A stretch of DNA of 15,752 bases from Gammaproteobacteria bacterium. GTDB taxonomy: Bacteria; Pseudomonadota; Gammaproteobacteria; HK1. The translations under genes were made by a program, and so were the position numbers. The stretch is taken from NCBI GenBank assembly GCA_022822245.1, contig JAJECB010000047.1, positions 1 through 15,752 on the forward strand. Reading direction: 5' to 3'. The notes below the pieces were generated by a model. That model had not been told where the DNA came from. It searched no databases and saw only the letters and a program-made list of their open reading frames with translations. Positions 1-8,115 of the stretch are shown here, in pieces (within the stretch, counting starts at the first letter, position 1; each line of letters opens with the position of its first letter).

Positions 1-1
1 C

Positions 2-67
2 GACGAGGACGGCGTGGTCCTTCTCCCTCCGTCGATTCCGTTCGCGAACGGCGCCCTCGTCGCCTGA
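2..67 (+). CDS. C-terminal end of an unidentified upstream protein (partial)
   Basis: An open frame enters from the left edge and ends at a TGA at 65-67. It gives 21 residues ending in PPSIPFANGALVA. The stop lies 15 bases before the lexA start, a spacing that would fit an operon, and the lexA ribosome binding site begins at this stop. Too little is visible to name a family. It could be chance, since a GC-rich frame stays open easily; the tight spacing to lexA is the main support. Confidence 0.35.
   Translation, partial: DEDGVVLLPPSIPFANGALVA
38..51. promoter_or_regulatory. Perfect 14-base palindrome upstream of lexA (possible operator)
   Basis: CCGTTCGCGAACGG reads the same on both strands and is centred about 38 bases before the lexA start codon. 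LexA repressors usually regulate themselves through dyad operators, so an operator is possible. It does not match the E. coli CTGT-N8-ACAG box, and its half-sites are inverted relative to the B. subtilis CGAAC-N4-GTTCG box. One such palindrome is expected by chance in a window of this size, and it lies in the possible coding end of the upstream gene. Confidence 0.2.
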
Positions 68-82
68 GGAGGGGAGCCCGGC

Positions 83-721
83 ATGAACGACGTCCACCTC
101 ACCCGTCGCCAGGCCGATGTGCTCTCCTGGCTCGAAGAGCACCGGCGCCGGGGCGGCCGCCCCCCGACCCTGGACGAGATCTGCCGCGGTCTCCGGCTCC
201 GCTCCCGGGGGTCGCTCCACAAGCACGTGCACGCGCTCATCGACGCGGGGCTCGTCGAGCCGATCCGGGGCCGGCGGCGCGGCGTGCGGTTGCGCGACCG
301 CGCGGCCGCCGGCCAGATCCCCCTCGCGGGCACGATCGTGGCCGGCCGGCCGATCGAGGCGGTGGAGGTGTCGGAGAGCTTCGAGGTGCCACCCCTGCTG
401 CGGAGTGACCGTCCCTGCTTCGCGCTCCGGGTGCGGGGGGATTCGATGGTCGGGGACGGGATCCTCGATGGCGACATCGTGATCGTCGAGCTCCGCGAGG
501 AAGCCCGCGACGGCGAGATCGTGGTCGCGGTGGTCGATGGCGCGGAGGCGACGCTCAAGCGCTTGCGGACCATCGAGGGGCCGCCCGCCGCCATCGAGCT
601 CCGGCCCGCGAACCCGCGGATGGAGGCCCTGCGCTACGCGCCGGACCGGGTGCGGGTGACGGGGGTCGTGACCGGGCAGATGCGAAGCTATCGGGCTACC
701 GTTGTTCGAGCCACCCGTTGA
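83..721 (+). CDS. lexA: LexA-type SOS repressor with self-cleaving peptidase domain
   Basis: A 212-residue protein, close to the 202 of E. coli LexA. Residues 1-70 form a winged helix-turn-helix (PPTLDEICRGLRLRSRGSLH), and residues 78-205 form the S24 peptidase domain. The autocleavage bond is probably Ala87-Gly88 in IPLAGTIVAGRP. The catalytic pair is Ser121 (RGDSMVGDG) and Lys159 (EATLKRL). By family knowledge it represses DNA-damage genes and cleaves itself on activated RecA. The start is set by a GGAGGGGAG site 6-8 bases before the ATG. The recognition helix (RSRGSLHKHVHAL) differs from the E. coli version (RSPNAAEEH), so the operator is probably different and this may be a second, LexA2-like paralogue. 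The gene overlaps the convergent tolC by 26 bases. Confidence 0.9.
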   Translation: MNDVHLTRRQADVLSWLEEHRRRGGRPPTLDEICRGLRLRSRGSLHKHVHALIDAGLVEPIRGRRRGVRLRDRAAAGQIPLAGTIVAGRPIEAVEVSESFEVPPLLRSDRPCFALRVRGDSMVGDGILDGDIVIVELREEARDGEIVVAVVDGAEATLKRLRTIEGPPAAIELRPANPRMEALRYAPDRVRVTGVVTGQMRSYRATVVRATR

Positions 722-2039
722 TCGCGTCGAGGTCGGAGGGGACGAGGGTGCCTGCCGCGAGCCTCAGCTTGAGCGCGTTGCGGATGTAGTCGTAGCGGGC
801 GGCCGCGAGGTCGTTCCGGGCCTGGAAGAGGTCCCGCTGCGCGTCGAGCACGTCGACGGAGGTGCGGGTGCCGACCTGGAATCCCGCGTCGACGGCGTCG
901 AGCGCGCTCTGGCTCGAGACCACCGCCTGCCGGAGCGCCCCGACCCGGGCGATGGCGGACTCGACCCCGAGGTACGCCTGGCGGGTCTGGCGCACCGCGT
1001 CGCGGCGCGCCCGCTCCTGGACGTGCATCGACTCCCGGTGCCGGGCGCGGGCCTCGCGGGTCTCGGCCGAGACCCGCCCGCCGGTATACAGGGGCAAGTG
1101 GAGCCGAAGGCCGATCGAGGCCGAGACGGCCTCGGAACCGCCGGTCGGCTTCCGGTTCTTGTCGGTCGCGGCGGCGCGGCCCACGAGATCGACCGTCGGC
1201 TGCGCGCCGGCGCTCGCGATCCGGATTTCTTCCTTCGCGATGGCGACCGCGAGGCTCGCCGACCGGATCGGCAGGTTGCGCTCGAGCGCGGTGGCCGTCC
1301 ACGCGTCGATGTCGGCGGGGTCCGGGACCGCGAGGGGAATGTCCGCACCGAGGGCAGCGAGGTTCTCCGGGTACTCCCCGATGGTCTCTCGCATCGCCTC
1401 ACGCGCGTTGTCGAGACCGTTCTTGGCCTCGATCTCGCGCGCCGAGGCGAGGTCGAAGCGCGACTTCGCCTCCTCGACGTCGGTGATCGCGATGAGGCCG
1501 ACCTCGAAGCGCTGCTGCGTCTGGCGGAGCTGCTGGTCGATCGCCTCGCGGTTGGTCTCGGCGAAGCGGTAGTCGTCGCGCGCCTGGAGCACCCCGAAGT
1601 ATCGCTCCACGACCCGCTCGATGAGCTGCTGGGTCCGGACCGCGTAGTCGGCCTCCGCCTTCTCCTCCCTCGTCCTCGCCTGCCCGAGGCGGATGGTCCG
1701 GTCGAGGCGGTACAGGGGCTGGGTCGCGTCGAGCGAGAGCGAGAGGTTCGAGTAGGTATCCGACTTCGCGCCCGCCGGCTCGTTCACGTCGTCGGACTCC
1801 AGGGTCGCCGAGCCGCCGAGCGACACGCTCGGGCGGAGACCGGCCTGGGCGATCGCGACCGACTCGAGGGCCGCGTCCCGTTCGGCCCCCGCGGCCAGGA
1901 ACGCCGGGTCGTTCTCTGCCGCGAGGCGATATGCCCCCACGAGATCGAGCGCCTGCGCGCAGGCCACGACCGGGGCGGCGGCGACGAGAACCGCCGCGGC
2001 CAGCGAGAACATGGACGGGGAGAGGGATCGATGGTTCAT
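696..2039 (-). CDS. tolC: TolC family outer membrane channel
   Basis: A 447-residue protein whose family forms the trimeric outer-membrane exit duct of type I secretion and RND/MFS efflux systems. A signal peptide covers about residues 1-30, with a hydrophobic Ala/Val/Leu core ending in ACAQA. Two repeats of the outer-membrane efflux fold follow. Family hallmarks are RFEVGLIAITDVEEA in the first repeat and the matching AGFQVGTRTSVDVLDAQ in the second, each followed by a helical ARYDY- or AKNGLDNA-type segment. It stops soon after the last helix and lacks the Gln/Asn-rich tail of E. coli TolC, which is dispensable there. It lies 15 bases behind the methyltransferase gene, with an AGGAG site in that gap, so the two form one operon. 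No efflux pump genes are in the window. Confidence 0.95.
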   Translation of the reverse strand: MNHRSLSPSMFSLAAAVLVAAAPVVACAQALDLVGAYRLAAENDPAFLAAGAERDAALESVAIAQAGLRPSVSLGGSATLESDDVNEPAGAKSDTYSNLSLSLDATQPLYRLDRTIRLGQARTREEKAEADYAVRTQQLIERVVERYFGVLQARDDYRFAETNREAIDQQLRQTQQRFEVGLIAITDVEEAKSRFDLASAREIEAKNGLDNAREAMRETIGEYPENLAALGADIPLAVPDPADIDAWTATALERNLPIRSASLAVAIAKEEIRIASAGAQPTVDLVGRAAATDKNRKPTGGSEAVSASIGLRLHLPLYTGGRVSAETREARARHRESMHVQERARRDAVRQTRQAYLGVESAIARVGALRQAVVSSQSALDAVDAGFQVGTRTSVDVLDAQRDLFQARNDLAAARYDYIRNALKLRLAAGTLVPSDLDAINGWLEQR

Positions 2040-2054
2040 GCCGGGATCTCCTGC

Positions 2055-2702
2055 TCAGAATTCGAACTGGTTGGGTCGCTTCGCGCCCACGAGGGGAGGG
2101 AGGACCGTCTCGAAGAGACTCTCCGTGGCCCAGTCCGCCGCTCCGGTCCGGGTGACGAGGCGGGCCTCCATGGCGGGCGCCTCGCCCACCACCACGAAGA
2201 GCCGCCCGCCCGGCTTGAGCTGGCGAAGGAAGGCGTCGTCGAGCACCGGAAGCGACCCGGTGACCGCGATCGCGTCGTAGGGCGCGTCCGCCTCCCACCC
2301 GCGGACCGCGTCGCCCTCGACGACCTCGACGTTATGGTAGTCCGCGAGGCTTCGCTCCGCGCGCGCCTTTCGCTCCGGAGAGATCTCGACGGTGGTCACC
2401 CGTCGTGCGAGGCCCGCGGCGAGGGCGGCGAGATAGCCGCTGCCGGTGCCGACCTCGAGCAGGTGGTCACGGGGAGCGAGGGCGAGCGCCTGCAGCAGAC
2501 GGCCCTCCTCGCGGGGGGGCATCATGACGTACCCCTCCCCGAGCGGTATCCTCGTGTCGGCGTAGGCGAGGCGGAGGTAGTCGCCGGGGACGAACCGTTC
2601 GCGAGGAATCGCGGCGAGGCGGTCGAGCACCGCCTGGTCCAGCACCTCCCAGGGCCGGACCTGCTGCTCCACCATGTTGTACCGTGCCGTCTCGAAGTCC
2701 AT
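2055..2702 (-). CDS. Protein-L-isoaspartate O-methyltransferase family protein, TolC-linked
   Basis: A 215-residue class I SAM-dependent methyltransferase of PCMT type. The SAM loop is LLEVGTGSGYLAAL (residues 81-94), followed by VTTVEISPE (motif post-I), PYDAIAVTGS (motif II) and a C-terminal LPPLVGAKRPN like the FVPLV of E. coli Pcm. Classic PCMTs bind the isoaspartyl substrate with an I-S-Q-P-Y-M-V-A segment; the aligned stretch here is MMPPREEG, so the Ser and Gln are missing. It may therefore not repair isoaspartate, and the true substrate is unknown. A GGAGAGG site precedes the ATG. It is the first gene of an operon with tolC, an association I recall from other gammaproteobacteria. Fold is certain, activity is not. 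Confidence 0.85.
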   Translation of the reverse strand: MDFETARYNMVEQQVRPWEVLDQAVLDRLAAIPRERFVPGDYLRLAYADTRIPLGEGYVMMPPREEGRLLQALALAPRDHLLEVGTGSGYLAALAAGLARRVTTVEISPERKARAERSLADYHNVEVVEGDAVRGWEADAPYDAIAVTGSLPVLDDAFLRQLKPGGRLFVVVGEAPAMEARLVTRTGAADWATESLFETVLPPLVGAKRPNQFEF

Positions 2703-2725
2703 TCCGCCTCTCCCCGGGCACCCTA

Positions 2726-2754
2726 CCTATACGCGACGAAGGGCGGAAACACAA
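2726..2754 (-). promoter_or_regulatory. Predicted sigma-70 promoter for the methyltransferase-tolC operon
   Basis: On the minus strand, TTGTGT (2749-2754) and TATAGG (2726-2731) are separated by 17 bases. The transcription start would fall near 2719, giving a leader of about 17 bases that still contains the GGAGAGG ribosome binding site. It sits in the 63-base gap between the divergent methyltransferase and acpH genes. No comparable plus-strand -35 box is visible for acpH. Confidence 0.5.
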
Positions 2755-2765
2755 AGGCGAACCCG

Positions 2766-3350
2766 ATGAACCACCTCGCCCACGCCCTGCTGGCCGCCGA
2801 GTCCCCCCTGCTGCTCGCCGGCAACCTCGCCGGTGATTTTGTCAAAGGACGCCTCGACCGTCTCCCCCCCACGCCGCTCATGGCGGGAATTCGCATGCAT
2901 CGCAGCGTCGATGCCTACACCGACCGGCATCCGGTATGGCGGCGGAGCCGCCGCCGGGTGGAGCCGCGCCGCGTGGCGGGGATCATCGTGGACATCGCCT
3001 ACGACCACGTCCTCGCACGGAACTTCGAGCGCTACTGCGACCTCTCCCTCGAGGCGTTCGCCGCCCGCGCCTACCGGATCCTCCTCGCCCATCGCGCCCT
3101 GCTGCCGCCGCGCCTCGGCGCCCTCGTGCCCCGCATCGTGGCCGAGGACTGGCTCGTGTCCTACCGCTGGCCCGAGGGCGTGGAGCGCACGTTCGCCCGC
3201 CTCGGGAGGCGGCTCGCGGGACTCGCGGGGGGAGCCGAGCAGGTCCGGGCCCGTTATGGCGCGCTCGAGGCCGACTTCCACGAATTCTACCCGGACCTCG
3301 CGGGTTTCGCGGCCGGGCTTCCGCGTCCCCGGCCCGGGGACCTCTCCTGA
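2766..3350 (+). CDS. acpH: Acyl carrier protein phosphodiesterase (ACP hydrolase)
   Basis: A 194-residue protein, against 193 for E. coli AcpH. It starts MNHLAHALLA like the MNFLAHLHLA of AcpH. It keeps the conserved acidic and His residues of this HD-like fold: GNLAGDFVKG (residues 19-28), MHRSVDAYTDRHP (44-56), DIAYDH (76-81), and a C-terminal DFHEFYPDL. The family enzyme removes the 4'-phosphopantetheine arm from holo-ACP in the cytosol, using a divalent metal. The ATG was chosen because it matches the family N-terminus and has an AAAGG 8 bases upstream. The open frame runs far upstream across the antisense of the methyltransferase and tolC, but that part is a shadow. The gene is divergent from the methyltransferase. 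Confidence 0.88.
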   Translation: MNHLAHALLAAESPLLLAGNLAGDFVKGRLDRLPPTPLMAGIRMHRSVDAYTDRHPVWRRSRRRVEPRRVAGIIVDIAYDHVLARNFERYCDLSLEAFAARAYRILLAHRALLPPRLGALVPRIVAEDWLVSYRWPEGVERTFARLGRRLAGLAGGAEQVRARYGALEADFHEFYPDLAGFAAGLPRPRPGDLS

Positions 3351-3550
3351 TTTCTGCCGAAGGCAGGGGGTCGGCACCGGCCGGGCCGCACCCGTCGACT
3401 CCCGCTCCCGTGGCATTTCGCGGCGTAGCCGGCCCCGGGCGGGTTCCTTCCGGAGCGGATTGCACGATCCGCGGAAGAAGGGGCCTTTCCCAAGGGCCGG
3501 CGGGCCATCGCCGCGAATCGATGGGGAACCCGGGCTAGAATTGCGGCCCC
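3351..3550 (+). other. 200-base gap between acpH and glnS with two hairpins
   Basis: No coding frame here is convincing. Two adjacent inverted repeats stand out. At 3447-3477, CTTCC pairs with GGAAG outside a GCGGAT/ATCCGC stem with a TGCACG loop; three bases are bulged. At 3482-3498, GGCCTTT pairs with AAGGGCC around a CCC loop, with one G-U pair. A smaller CTGCC-GAA-GGCAG repeat follows the acpH stop. None is followed by a T run, so these are not typical intrinsic terminators. They could slow or end acpH transcription with Rho, or lie in a longer glnS leader. Confidence 0.4.
3536..3541 (+). promoter_or_regulatory. Possible -10 box for glnS
   Basis: TAGAAT lies 9 bases before the glnS ATG, in the sequence GGGCTAGAATTGCGG. 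If used, the mRNA would start within a few bases of the ATG and be almost leaderless. No good -35 box sits 16-18 bases upstream, and no Shine-Dalgarno sequence precedes the ATG, which agrees with a leaderless start but does not prove it. Confidence 0.35.
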
Positions 3551-5221
3551 ATGGAATCCCCGCCCGAAACCGCCGTCGCTTCCGCCGCCCCGGCGGCCGA
3601 CTTCATCCGTCGAATCGTCGCCGCCGACCTCGCAACCGGCGAGGGAGGCGCCCGCGCGGTGACCCGTTTCCCGCCCGAGCCGAACGGCTACCTCCACATC
3701 GGCCACGCGAAGTCGATGTGCCTCAACTTCGGGATCGCGGGCGAGACCGGCGGGCTCTGCCGCCTTCGTTTCGACGACACCAACCCGCTCAAGGAGAGCC
3801 GCGAGTACGCGCTCGCGATCGAGGACGACGTGCGCTGGCTCGGCTTCGGCTGGGACGGCGAGCCGCGGCACGCGTCGGACTACTTCGAGGAAATGTACGG
3901 CTACGCCTGCGGCCTCATCCGGTCCGGCTTCGCCTTCGTGGACAGCCAGTCCGCGGCCGAGATCCGCGAGACCCGAGGAACCCTGACCCGGCCCGGGCAG
4001 GCGAGCCCGTGGCGGGACCGCACGGCGGCGGAGAGTACCGGGCTGTTCGCGAGGATGCGGGCCGGCGAGTTTCCCGACGGGGCGCACGTGCTCCGCGCCC
4101 GCATCGACATGGCGTCCGGCAACCTCAACCTGCGCGATCCGGTCCTGTACCGCATCCGCCACGCGACTCATCCCCACACCGGCGACGCGTGGTGCATATA
4201 TCCCACCTACGACTTCGCCCAGGTGCTCTCGGACGCGATCGAAGGCGTCACCCATTCCCTGTGCACCCTCGAGTTCGAGGACCACCGTCCGCTCTACGAG
4301 TGGATCCTCGAACACGCCGCGCCGCCCGCCCGGCCCCGCCAGATCGAGTTCTCCCGGCTCAACCTCGAGCACACCGTGATGAGCAAGCGCCGCCTCGCGG
4401 AGCTCGTCGAGGAAGGGCACGTGGACGGCTGGAGCGACCCGCGCATGCCGACCCTGCGCGGAATGCGCCGGCGCGGCTATCCGCCGGCCGCCATCCGGGA
4501 CTTCTGCGAGCGGGTCGGGATCACCCGCAAGGCGAGCCGCACGGAAATGGGCCTTCTCGAACGGTGCGTGCGCGACGAGCTCGACCGGGCCGCGCCTCGG
4601 GCGATGGCGGTGCTCCGCCCCCTCCGGCTCGTCATCGACAACTACCCCGCGGGCGCGCTCGAGGAGCTCGAGGCCCTCAACCATCCCCGTGACCCCGGCG
4701 CCGGCACGCGCACCGTGCCCTTCGGCCGCGAGCTGCTCATCGAGCGCGACGACTTCATGGCGGACCCCCCGCCGGGCTTCCGCCGCCTCGCCCCGGGGCG
4801 GGAGGTGCGGCTTCGCTACGGCTACATCGTCCGGTGCGAGTCGTTCGAGACCGACCCCGCGACGGGCGCCGTTTCGGTCGTCCACTGCACGTACGACGCC
4901 GCCACCCGCGGCGGCCGGGCGCCGGACGGACGCAAGGTGCGGGGTACCATCCACTGGGTCTCGGCGGAGCGCGCGGAGACCGCGGTGCTTCGCCTCTACG
5001 ACCGGCTGTACCGGGTCCCCGATCCGTCCGGGCCGGAGGACCTCAACCCCCGGTCGCTCGAGGTGGTCGGGGACGCCCGGATCGAGCCTTCCCTCGCCGC
5101 CGCCCGACCCGGCGAGCGCTTCCAGTTCGAGCGGCTCGGGTACTTCTGCCGCGACGACGACCTCGGCTTCAACCGCACCGTGACCCTGCGCGACGGCTGG
5201 GCGCGGCAACGGGCCGGCTGA
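3551..5221 (+). CDS. glnS: Glutaminyl-tRNA synthetase
   Basis: A 556-residue class I synthetase, against 554 in E. coli, which joins glutamine to tRNA-Gln in the cytosol. The HIGH signature is at residues 49-52 in FPPEPNGYLHIGHAKS, and the KMSKS-equivalent VMSKR is at 276-280. LRFDDTNPLKE, WCIYPTYDFAQ, THSLCTLEF and FSRLNLEHTVMSK are all near-identical to GlnRS. The second half carries the two anticodon-binding beta barrels, with GRKVRGTIHWVSA and a C-terminal FNRTVTLRDGWA. A direct GlnRS means this organism need not make Gln-tRNA by amidating Glu-tRNA. The N-terminal 15 residues before DFIRRIV are Ala/Pro-rich and not conserved. The transporter gene follows after 62 bases. Confidence 0.97.
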   Translation: MESPPETAVASAAPAADFIRRIVAADLATGEGGARAVTRFPPEPNGYLHIGHAKSMCLNFGIAGETGGLCRLRFDDTNPLKESREYALAIEDDVRWLGFGWDGEPRHASDYFEEMYGYACGLIRSGFAFVDSQSAAEIRETRGTLTRPGQASPWRDRTAAESTGLFARMRAGEFPDGAHVLRARIDMASGNLNLRDPVLYRIRHATHPHTGDAWCIYPTYDFAQVLSDAIEGVTHSLCTLEFEDHRPLYEWILEHAAPPARPRQIEFSRLNLEHTVMSKRRLAELVEEGHVDGWSDPRMPTLRGMRRRGYPPAAIRDFCERVGITRKASRTEMGLLERCVRDELDRAAPRAMAVLRPLRLVIDNYPAGALEELEALNHPRDPGAGTRTVPFGRELLIERDDFMADPPPGFRRLAPGREVRLRYGYIVRCESFETDPATGAVSVVHCTYDAATRGGRAPDGRKVRGTIHWVSAERAETAVLRLYDRLYRVPDPSGPEDLNPRSLEVVGDARIEPSLAAARPGERFQFERLGYFCRDDDLGFNRTVTLRDGWARQRAG

Positions 5222-5283
5222 GGCGCAGCGGCCAGGACGCGGCGCCGCCGCGCGGCCGCGGCCCGGCGAATCGGCGGACCTCG

Positions 5284-6531
5284 ATGAAGCCCGAGCACTT
5301 CCACGCCTACCGCTACTGGAAGTGGCGGGTCCTCGGCGGGTTCTGCGTCTTCTACTGCGTCAACTACCTCGGGCGTTTCAACTTCAGCCTCATCCAGCCG
5401 CAGGTCATCGACGACCTCGGGATCACCGCGGCCGAGAGCGGCTTCATCAACTCGTGCATGTTCTGGGGGTTCGCGCTCGGCGACCTCGTGCACGGTCGCC
5501 TCGGGGAGCGGTACGGCTACCGCCGCGTCGTGCTCGCCGGAGCGATCGCCACCGCCGCTTTCAACGTGGTGGCGAGCTTCGGGGACGACGTCGCGTCGCT
5601 CGCGATCCCGTGGGCCGTCGTGGGCTTCGTCAACGCCGCGACGTGGGCCCCCGGCATCGGCCTCCTCGCCCAGTGGTGGTCGCGCCGCGAGCGCGGCCGG
5701 GCCCTCGGCTGGGTGCTCACCGCGGCCGGCATCGCGCTCCTCCTCGTGTGGATCGTGAGCCCCGCGGTGGCCGCCGCGTGGGGGTGGCGAGCCGCCCTTC
5801 GCTACCCGCCCCTCGTCATCGCGTTGCTTGGCATCGCGTTCTGGTTCGTGGCCCGGGACCGCCCGTCGGACGTGGGCCTTCCCGCCTACTCCGAGGACGA
5901 CGAGGTTTCGCGCGACGCGGAGAGCGCGGCGGAGGGCCGCGCGCACGGCCTCGCCGCCTACGTGCATCTCCTCTCGAACTGGCGCTTCTTCGTCGCCTGC
6001 CAGGTGAAGGGTCTCGACAACGTGGTGCGCTACGGCATCGTCTCGTGGGCGCCGGTCTACTACGTCCACGTCGGCGGGTTCGACCTCGTCACCATGGCCT
6101 GGATCACGTTCGCCTACCCGGTCGGGTATCTCTTCGCGCCGCTTACCGGGGGGTCGCTCTCGGACCGGGTGTTCCGGGCCAATCGCTCGATCATGATCGC
6201 GATCGCGGGGGCGGCGAGCGGGGTGATGATGCTCGTCATCGCGGTGAGCCCGGCGGGGAACGCGCCGCTCGCGGCCGCGCTCCTCTTCCTCGGGGGGTTC
6301 ACCGTGAACCTGTCCCCGGTGGCCGCGCTCGCGGTGGACCTCGCGGGAAGGCGGCTCGCGGGCACCGCCTCGGGCGTGCTCGACGCCCACGGCTACGTCT
6401 ATGGCGCGCTCCAGGCGTGGCTCTTCGGCCTGCTCGCGGTCTCGACCGTCCACGGCTGGTTCTGGGTGTTCGTCGCGATGGCCCTCAGCCGCTTCATCGC
6501 GGTCGCCGCCATCTGGCGCGTCCGGGCCTGA
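5284..6531 (+). CDS. MFS transporter of the organophosphate:phosphate antiporter (GlpT/UhpT) type
   Basis: A 415-residue inner-membrane protein with about twelve hydrophobic segments and a hydrophilic central loop (about residues 190-225). VNYLGRFNFS (residues 27-36) matches the YLVRKNFS-type motif of GlpT, placing Arg31 at the phosphate-binding Arg45. VVRYGIVSWAPVYY (247-260) matches LLRYGILDWSPTY, placing Arg249 at Arg269. SDRVFRANR, WWSRRERGRALG and GTASG are also shared with the family. Both phosphate-gripping arginines are present, so a phosphorylated substrate such as glycerol-3-phosphate or a sugar phosphate is likely. The exact substrate, and whether it transports or senses like UhpC, cannot be told. 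The ATG at 5284 fits the family N-terminus; upstream frame is glnS antiphase. No linked catabolic genes are visible. Confidence 0.85.
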   Translation: MKPEHFHAYRYWKWRVLGGFCVFYCVNYLGRFNFSLIQPQVIDDLGITAAESGFINSCMFWGFALGDLVHGRLGERYGYRRVVLAGAIATAAFNVVASFGDDVASLAIPWAVVGFVNAATWAPGIGLLAQWWSRRERGRALGWVLTAAGIALLLVWIVSPAVAAAWGWRAALRYPPLVIALLGIAFWFVARDRPSDVGLPAYSEDDEVSRDAESAAEGRAHGLAAYVHLLSNWRFFVACQVKGLDNVVRYGIVSWAPVYYVHVGGFDLVTMAWITFAYPVGYLFAPLTGGSLSDRVFRANRSIMIAIAGAASGVMMLVIAVSPAGNAPLAAALLFLGGFTVNLSPVAALAVDLAGRRLAGTASGVLDAHGYVYGALQAWLFGLLAVSTVHGWFWVFVAMALSRFIAVAAIWRVRA

Positions 6532-6556
6532 GCCGGGGCTTGATTCGGGCCCGGAG

Positions 6557-6584
6557 GGCTCCGCCCCAAGGGGCAAGCGAAGCC
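6557..6584. terminator. Imperfect hairpin between convergent genes
   Basis: In the 72-base gap between the convergent transporter and GTPase genes, GGCT-c-CGC pairs with GCG-a-AGCC around a CCC/GGG inner stem. A second small repeat, GCCGG-TCCGGAG-CCGGC, lies at 6582-6598. The location suits a bidirectional terminator. Neither has a T run on either strand, so Rho-independent termination is doubtful. Confidence 0.3.
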
Positions 6585-6603
6585 GGTCCGGAGCCGGCGG
6601 GTC

Positions 6604-8115
6604 TCAAGCGCCGATGGTCGGGTCCGGCTGTTCCTGGCGCCGGCGCTCGGGCGCTTCGCCGGGGTGGTCGGACTCCGGCGCCTCCGGGTCCGGCTGGCTC
6701 CGGCCGGAGGGGTCGGCGAACCGGTCGTTGAGCCGCTGCACGTAGCGGCCGGTCTCCTCGAGCACGTCCGCGACCTTCCGCTTCGCCGCGCCTCCCCAGC
6801 CCGCCGGGGCAGCGACCCACATGGTGCGCCACGCCGACGTGCCGTGCGCGAACGCCCGCCCGAGCCAGTCGGCGTCGATGGGCGAGTCCGCCGTCCATCC
6901 GCGAACGAGGCGCCTCCCGCAGGCCCGCGCGGCCATTCGCCGCACCTGGAAGTGCACGTACCCCGCGGCGACGAGCAGCACCGCGGCGCCGAGGGCGGTG
7001 CCGAACCCGGCCGCGCCGAGCCAGCCCGTCGCGGCGCCGAACCCGAACTGGAACCCCACCGCGGCCACCGCCGCCGCGAGGACCACGAGGAGCGCCGCAT
7101 CGGTCAGCAGGACCCGCCGGCGCCATGCCGCCCGGGCCTCCTCGAGCGCGGGCACCGCCTCGTCGCGAACGGCCAGGGCGAGCTTCTCCAGCATGCCGAT
7201 TACCCGGTAGGCCCGTTCGACTTCCACCTGCTCCATGCGGTTGCGGATCTCCGCGAGGTCCGCGTCGCGCTTGGACCGGAAGCGGGTGCGAAGGCCCTCG
7301 TTCTCGATCGGGATCGCCGATGCCTCGTCGTAGATCTGGTAGAAGCGCCCGGCGGTGAGTCCGCTCGAGGCGAGGGCCCGCTGCCAGGCCCCGAAGACCT
7401 CCTCCGGGTTGTCCTCCCGGGCCGTGTTGTCGACCTGGTTGAGGATGTACAGGAACTTGCTCGAGTCCGCGCGCCCGACGGCCCGCTCGACGAGGTGGCG
7501 CAGGGTGTCCTGCATCGCGCCCGGCTCGGGATGGCGGGCGTCGAAGAACACCAGCACCAGATCGGCGAGCCCGATGATGTGGTCCGAGATGCGAAGGATC
7601 GAGGTCCGCTGCTCGTCGGCGTCGAATCCCGGGGAGTCGATGATGATCTTGCCGCGGATGCGAGGGCTGGAGCAGGTCTTGAGCTGAAGGTACGCGTCGA
7701 TCCGCCGTCCCTCGCCGGCCGCGACCTCCTCGATGTCGCGGCTCACCTGGTAGAACGGGAACCGCGGGTCGGCATCGAGGGCGAGGCCGGGGAGGGCGCG
7801 CGGCGGGCCTTCGCCGGCGCTGAAGCAGATCGCGGTGAAGCGGTCGTCCACCGCCTGGTTGCCGGAGACCTGGACCGTCTGGCCGAGATAGCCGTTGATG
7901 AAGGTGGACTTGCCGGCCGAGAAGGTGCCGAGCACCGCGATGAGCGGCCACCAGGGGACCTGACTCGCGAGGGACTGGTCGGACGGCAGGAGCCCGAGCC
8001 GCCAGGCGACCTCGTCGAGGCGCCGGAAGGATCGCACCGCATCGAGGAGGATCGGGTTCTCCTCGCGGAGGTGCCCTTCGAGGCGATCGAGCTGCTGGGA
8101 CAGGGAGTCGTTCAT
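6604..8115 (-). CDS. Dynamin-like GTPase with C-terminal membrane hairpin
   Basis: A 503-residue protein. The GTPase domain spans about residues 55-275, with the P-loop GTFSAGKS (63-70), switch Thr94 in [12 protein letters not shown] (160-163) as G3, and NQVD (227-230, approximate) as G4. The usual G4 Lys is Gln here. A charged helical region (about 285-335) is followed by two hydrophobic segments (about 336-356 and 363-388) that probably form a membrane hairpin, then a helical region and a Pro/Glu/Arg-rich disordered tail. This layout resembles bacterial dynamin-family proteins, which act on membranes; the cellular role here is unknown. The ATG at 8115 was chosen over an upstream in-frame ATG at 8226 because it overlaps the moaC stop as ATGA, implying translational coupling. 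Confidence 0.8.
   Translation of the reverse strand: MNDSLSQQLDRLEGHLREENPILLDAVRSFRRLDEVAWRLGLLPSDQSLASQVPWWPLIAVLGTFSAGKSTFINGYLGQTVQVSGNQAVDDRFTAICFSAGEGPPRALPGLALDADPRFPFYQVSRDIEEVAAGEGRRIDAYLQLKTCSSPRIRGKIIIDSPGFDADEQRTSILRISDHIIGLADLVLVFFDARHPEPGAMQDTLRHLVERAVGRADSSKFLYILNQVDNTAREDNPEEVFGAWQRALASSGLTAGRFYQIYDEASAIPIENEGLRTRFRSKRDADLAEIRNRMEQVEVERAYRVIGMLEKLALAVRDEAVPALEEARAAWRRRVLLTDAALLVVLAAAVAAVGFQFGFGAATGWLGAAGFGTALGAAVLLVAAGYVHFQVRRMAARACGRRLVRGWTADSPIDADWLGRAFAHGTSAWRTMWVAAPAGWGGAAKRKVADVLEETGRYVQRLNDRFADPSGRSQPDPEAPESDHPGEAPERRRQEQPDPTIGA

Noticed and set aside
702..2765. Long plus-strand open frame continuing into acpH
   Set aside because: It is antisense to tolC and the methyltransferase, has no family motifs, and the AcpH homology begins exactly at the ATG at 2766.
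3287..5209. Long minus-strand open frame opposite glnS
   Set aside because: No recognisable motifs; shadow of the highly conserved GlnRS gene.
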